Shown here piece after piece: positions 6,603 to 8,780 of a DNA stretch of 8,780 nt (position 1 is the stretch's first letter; each line of letters starts with the position of its first letter). The stretch comes from Alphaproteobacteria bacterium (GTDB lineage Bacteria > Pseudomonadota > Alphaproteobacteria > Reyranellales > Reyranellaceae), in the NCBI GenBank assembly GCA_013290035.1, contig JABCYT010000101.1:1-8780 (forward strand), written 5' to 3'. Both the position numbers and the translations under genes were made by a program. The notes under the pieces are model-generated. The model saw only the letters and a program-made list of their open reading frames with translations, did not search any database and was not told the DNA's origin.

Positions 6603-6765
6603 CGACTGTCACAGGCCAGCTCGGCGTGGAACTATATGATGGTCGAGGATTGCTGCGCCACCACCTCATCCGACTTCTGCACCCAGGCCTTGGTGGTAGA
6701 ACGTCAAGAAGTGCTTCGGCTTCGTCACCGATTCAGGGAAGATCCTGAAGGCCCTGAAGAAGTAA
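6603..6765 (+). pseudogene. Frameshifted C-terminal remnant of an isochorismatase-family cysteine hydrolase
   Basis: Two adjoining frames together read as the end of an isochorismatase-family (RutB-like) hydrolase. After an in-frame TAG at 6600, the first frame gives WNYMMVEDCCATTSSDFCTQA (6627-6689, with RLSQASSA before it). The second frame gives NVKKCFGFVTDSGKILKALKK (6700-6762) and ends in TAA 6763-6765. Aligned by eye to E. coli RutB as I recall it ([22 protein letters not shown], then ALFN and FFGWV), the two blocks should be three residues apart. Here they are separated by 10 nt, that is three codons plus one base, which points to a single-base insertion. The catalytic Asp, Lys and Cys regions of the family lie upstream and are absent, so no active enzyme can be made. 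The first frame continues in phase into the next gene. Confidence 0.68.
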
Positions 6766-6773
6766 CCAAGCGA

Positions 6774-7457
6774 TTGCGCGATCTCGTCCTGCTGCCCGGC
6801 TTCATGTGCGACCAGGATCTGTGGACCGACATGGTCCTGGATCTGCAGAGACTGGGCACGCTGCATTACGGCAATGTCTACGAGGATTCCACGCTCGAGG
6901 GCATGGCGCGGCGCGTCCTCGACTCCTCGCCCGAGCGCTTCGTGCTGGTGGGCTTCTCGATGGGCGGGTTCGTCGCGCGCGTGCTCTGCCTGATGGCGCC
7001 CGAGAGGGTGAGCGGCGTGGCCTTTGTCGCCTCCTCGGCACGCGGCTATTCCGAGGAGGAAACCGAGCAACGCAAGAAGGGTTATGGCCCGCTGGGCCGG
7101 CCGCCGCGCGCGACCTCGGGCGCGCCGGGCCTGCATCCAGGCCGCGACAAAGATCCTGTGCTGATCGCGCGCCTGCGCGGCATGCAGCAGCGGCTGGGAC
7201 GCGAGGTGCAGGCACGCCAGGCGGCGCTGGTGCGGCGCGACGGCTATGCCGACCTGGAGCGCATCGCCTGCCCTTCCCTGGTCGTGGCCTGCCGGCAGGA
7301 TCGGCTGCGCAGCATGGCCGAGAGCGAGCGCATGGCGCAGTGCCTGCAGCATTCAAGTTTCACCGTGATTGAAGATTGCGGTCACATGGCGCCGCTGGAA
7401 CGGCCGCATGAGCTGGCGGCCGTGCTCGGTCACTGGATCGTGTCGCGCGATCTCTAG
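6774..7457 (+). CDS. Alpha/beta fold hydrolase
   Basis: A 227-residue soluble hydrolase with a complete catalytic triad: nucleophile S62 in GFSMGG (60-65), acid D176 in VVACRQDRL (170-178) and base H204 in DCGHMAPLERP (201-211). LVLLPGFMCD (4-13) is the first core strand and oxyanion-hole loop. The substrate cannot be predicted. The frame is open back to 6636, but those upstream codons encode the isochorismatase remnant, so the gene is taken from the TTG at 6774, just before the conserved start of the fold. Its ribosome site is weak (GAAGAAG 11 nt upstream); GTG 6711 is an alternative. Residues 104-125 form a Pro/Gly/Ala-rich stretch in the lid region that looks loose for the family. If the remnant was once a working gene, the pair would have been an isochorismatase plus hydrolase operon. 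Confidence 0.8.
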   Translation: MRDLVLLPGFMCDQDLWTDMVLDLQRLGTLHYGNVYEDSTLEGMARRVLDSSPERFVLVGFSMGGFVARVLCLMAPERVSGVAFVASSARGYSEEETEQRKKGYGPLGRPPRATSGAPGLHPGRDKDPVLIARLRGMQQRLGREVQARQAALVRRDGYADLERIACPSLVVACRQDRLRSMAESERMAQCLQHSSFTVIEDCGHMAPLERPHELAAVLGHWIVSRDL

Positions 7458-7536
7458 TGCTGACACAAATTGGCCAAGCTTTTCGACAGACTGGTACCCA
7501 TATCCTCGATCCACCTTTGGGCGTAACGTTTGAACC
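7458..7536. other. Short spacer before the cyclase gene
   Basis: This 79-nt gap contains an 8-bp palindrome TTGGCCAA (7470-7477) but no hairpin followed by a T-run and no convincing sigma-70 promoter. The cyclase may be co-transcribed with the hydrolase or use a promoter type I cannot recognise. Confidence 0.35.
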
Positions 7537-8780
7537 ATGAGCGAAGCGCAACCCCTATTCGCGGTCCTGCAACAGTCGGCCGACGCCGACTGCGTGGCCG
7601 CTCTCGAGCGGCTGGTCCGGGAAGCGCCGGATCGGAAGCTCAGTCGCATCAATGTGCTCGACTTCGCGCGGCGCGAAGGCCTCGACGAAGAGCGGACGAT
7701 TGCCGCCTTCCTGTACGCGGCGCAGATCGGCCTGTTCGACATGTCGTGGAACGTGCTGTGCCCGAGCTGTAACGGCGTGCTGGACGCCAACGCCACGCTG
7801 AAGAGCGTGCACTCCGGCGAATACTATTGTGCGTTCTGCAACCTCAACAACGAGCCCGCGCTCGACGACATGGTCGAGGTGAGCTTCACCGTGAGCCCGC
7901 GCGTACGCCGGATCGCGGCCCACAATCCCGACCAGCTGCCGATCTGGGAATATCATCGCCAGATCTTCTGGGGCACCGGCGTCGACCTGCCCGAGGATGA
8001 TCTCGACGCGGCGATGCAGCAGATCACGCTCGACGCCGTCGAGCTGCCCGCCGGCGACAAGGCGATCCTGTCGCTGCAGATCCCGGCCGAGTTCATCATC
8101 GTGCTCGAGCCGGTGACGCATGCCGCGCAGTTCATCGAAGTGAAAGGCGAACCGACCCAGGAGCGGCAGACCCTGTCGCTCGCCTATCACAACGTGCACG
8201 CACCGACGACCACCGTGGAACTGCGGCCGGGTCCGCTCAGGCTGTCGCTCGACAATCGGACCAACGGGCGCGTGCTGCCGGGCGTATGGGTCGTCAATGA
8301 CGCCATGAATGCAGTTGCCGGCAAGCGGCGGCCCTACCTCACCGCCAAGCGCCTGCTATCCAACCAGACCTTCCGCGACATCTATCGCACCGACACGCTC
8401 GACGTCGACCAGCGGCTCAAAATCACCAGCCTGACTTTCCTGTTCACCGACCTCAAGGGCTCGACCGAGCTCTACGAGCGGGTCGGCGACCTGGTCGCCT
8501 TCGACCTGGTGCGCGAGCACTTCCGCGCCTTGCACGAGATCGTGGCGGCCGAGGGCGGCGCCGTGGTCAAGACCATCGGCGACGCGGTGATGGCGACTTT
8601 CCTCACGCCCGACCATGCGCTGGCCGCGGCGCTGCGCATGCGCGAGGCGATGCGGCCCTTGAACGAGGCGCATGGCAACGAAGATCTGCTGCTCAAGATC
8701 GGCATCCACGAAGGGCCGTGCCTCGCGGTGAACCTGAACGAGCGGCAGGACTATTTCGGGCAGACAGTGAACATCGCCTC
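7537..8780 (+). CDS. Class III adenylate cyclase with N-terminal zinc ribbon and DUF5939-type region (3' end outside window)
   Basis: The first 414 residues of a predicted cAMP-producing enzyme cut off by the window edge. An N-terminal region of about 290 residues, DUF5939-like, contains a four-cysteine zinc ribbon: C75-PS-C78 and C98-AF-C101. The class III catalytic domain starts near 297. FLFTDLKGST gives the first metal-binding Asp (D305). VVKTIGDAVMATF gives the adenine-selecting Lys (K345) and the second metal Asp (D349). RQDYFGQTVNIA gives the adenine-contacting Asp (D405) and transition-state Asn (N412); the following Arg falls beyond the edge. The Lys/Asp pair argues for ATP rather than GTP. 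No membrane segment is seen, so it is probably cytoplasmic, with the N-terminal region as an unknown sensor. ATG 7537 is forced by a TGA at 7531; no good Shine-Dalgarno site precedes it. Confidence 0.9.
   Translation, partial: MSEAQPLFAVLQQSADADCVAALERLVREAPDRKLSRINVLDFARREGLDEERTIAAFLYAAQIGLFDMSWNVLCPSCNGVLDANATLKSVHSGEYYCAFCNLNNEPALDDMVEVSFTVSPRVRRIAAHNPDQLPIWEYHRQIFWGTGVDLPEDDLDAAMQQITLDAVELPAGDKAILSLQIPAEFIIVLEPVTHAAQFIEVKGEPTQERQTLSLAYHNVHAPTTTVELRPGPLRLSLDNRTNGRVLPGVWVVNDAMNAVAGKRRPYLTAKRLLSNQTFRDIYRTDTLDVDQRLKITSLTFLFTDLKGSTELYERVGDLVAFDLVREHFRALHEIVAAEGGAVVKTIGDAVMATFLTPDHALAAALRMREAMRPLNEAHGNEDLLLKIGIHEGPCLAVNLNERQDYFGQTVNIA

Noticed and set aside
6571..6635. EcfG-type (GGAAC/CGTT) or RpoH-type stress promoter for hsp20
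   Set aside because: Only partial matches with wrong spacing on the minus strand; no CTTG-type -35 element present.
7470..7477. TTGGCCAA palindrome as a terminator after the alpha/beta hydrolase
   Set aside because: Too short, no loop, and no T-run; most likely a chance palindrome.

Overview
The window looks like a housekeeping-plus-accessory stretch of a GC-rich alphaproteobacterial chromosome. The reasons are strong G/C bias at third codon positions, AGGAGG-type ribosome binding sites, a Ugp/GpdQ-type transport and phosphodiesterase cluster, an MgtC/DUF4010 protein, and a DUF5939-type class III cyclase. The lineage is an inference from protein flavour; no rRNA or other marker gene is present. 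No tRNA, CRISPR array, insertion sequence or phage gene was seen.

Left part. The window opens inside the 3' end of a GltI-like amino-acid-binding protein gene (2-562, +). It converges with a four-gene minus-strand operon read from about 4612 down to 584: MalF/UgpA-type permease, MalG/UgpE-type permease, UgpB-type binding protein with a signal peptide, then a metallophosphoesterase closely resembling glycerophosphodiesterase GpdQ. The gene set suggests import of a glycerol-phosphate or glycerophosphodiester compound followed by phosphodiester cleavage. No nucleotide-binding ATPase for the importer lies in the window. A 44-bp REP-like palindrome sits between the binding protein and phosphodiesterase genes.

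Middle part. Diverging from the operon is an MgtC/SapB-DUF4010 membrane protein (4714-5970, +), whose best promoter is so close to the ATG that the mRNA may be leaderless. It converges, with only 6 nt between stop codons, on a small heat shock protein gene (5977-6459, -). The upstream region of that gene holds several dyads, and a weak hairpin covers its Shine-Dalgarno sequence, a layout reminiscent of an RNA thermometer.

Right part. At 6603-6765 lies the decayed, frameshifted C-terminal end of an isochorismatase-family cysteine hydrolase. It runs in frame into the following alpha/beta hydrolase (6774-7457, +) and makes that gene look longer than it is. The window closes inside a gene for a zinc-ribbon/DUF5939 class III adenylate cyclase (7537 to the edge, +). 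No clearly new system was found. The points most worth a second look are the isochorismatase remnant and resulting start-site error, the ATPase-less Ugp/GpdQ operon, and the hsp20 leader.
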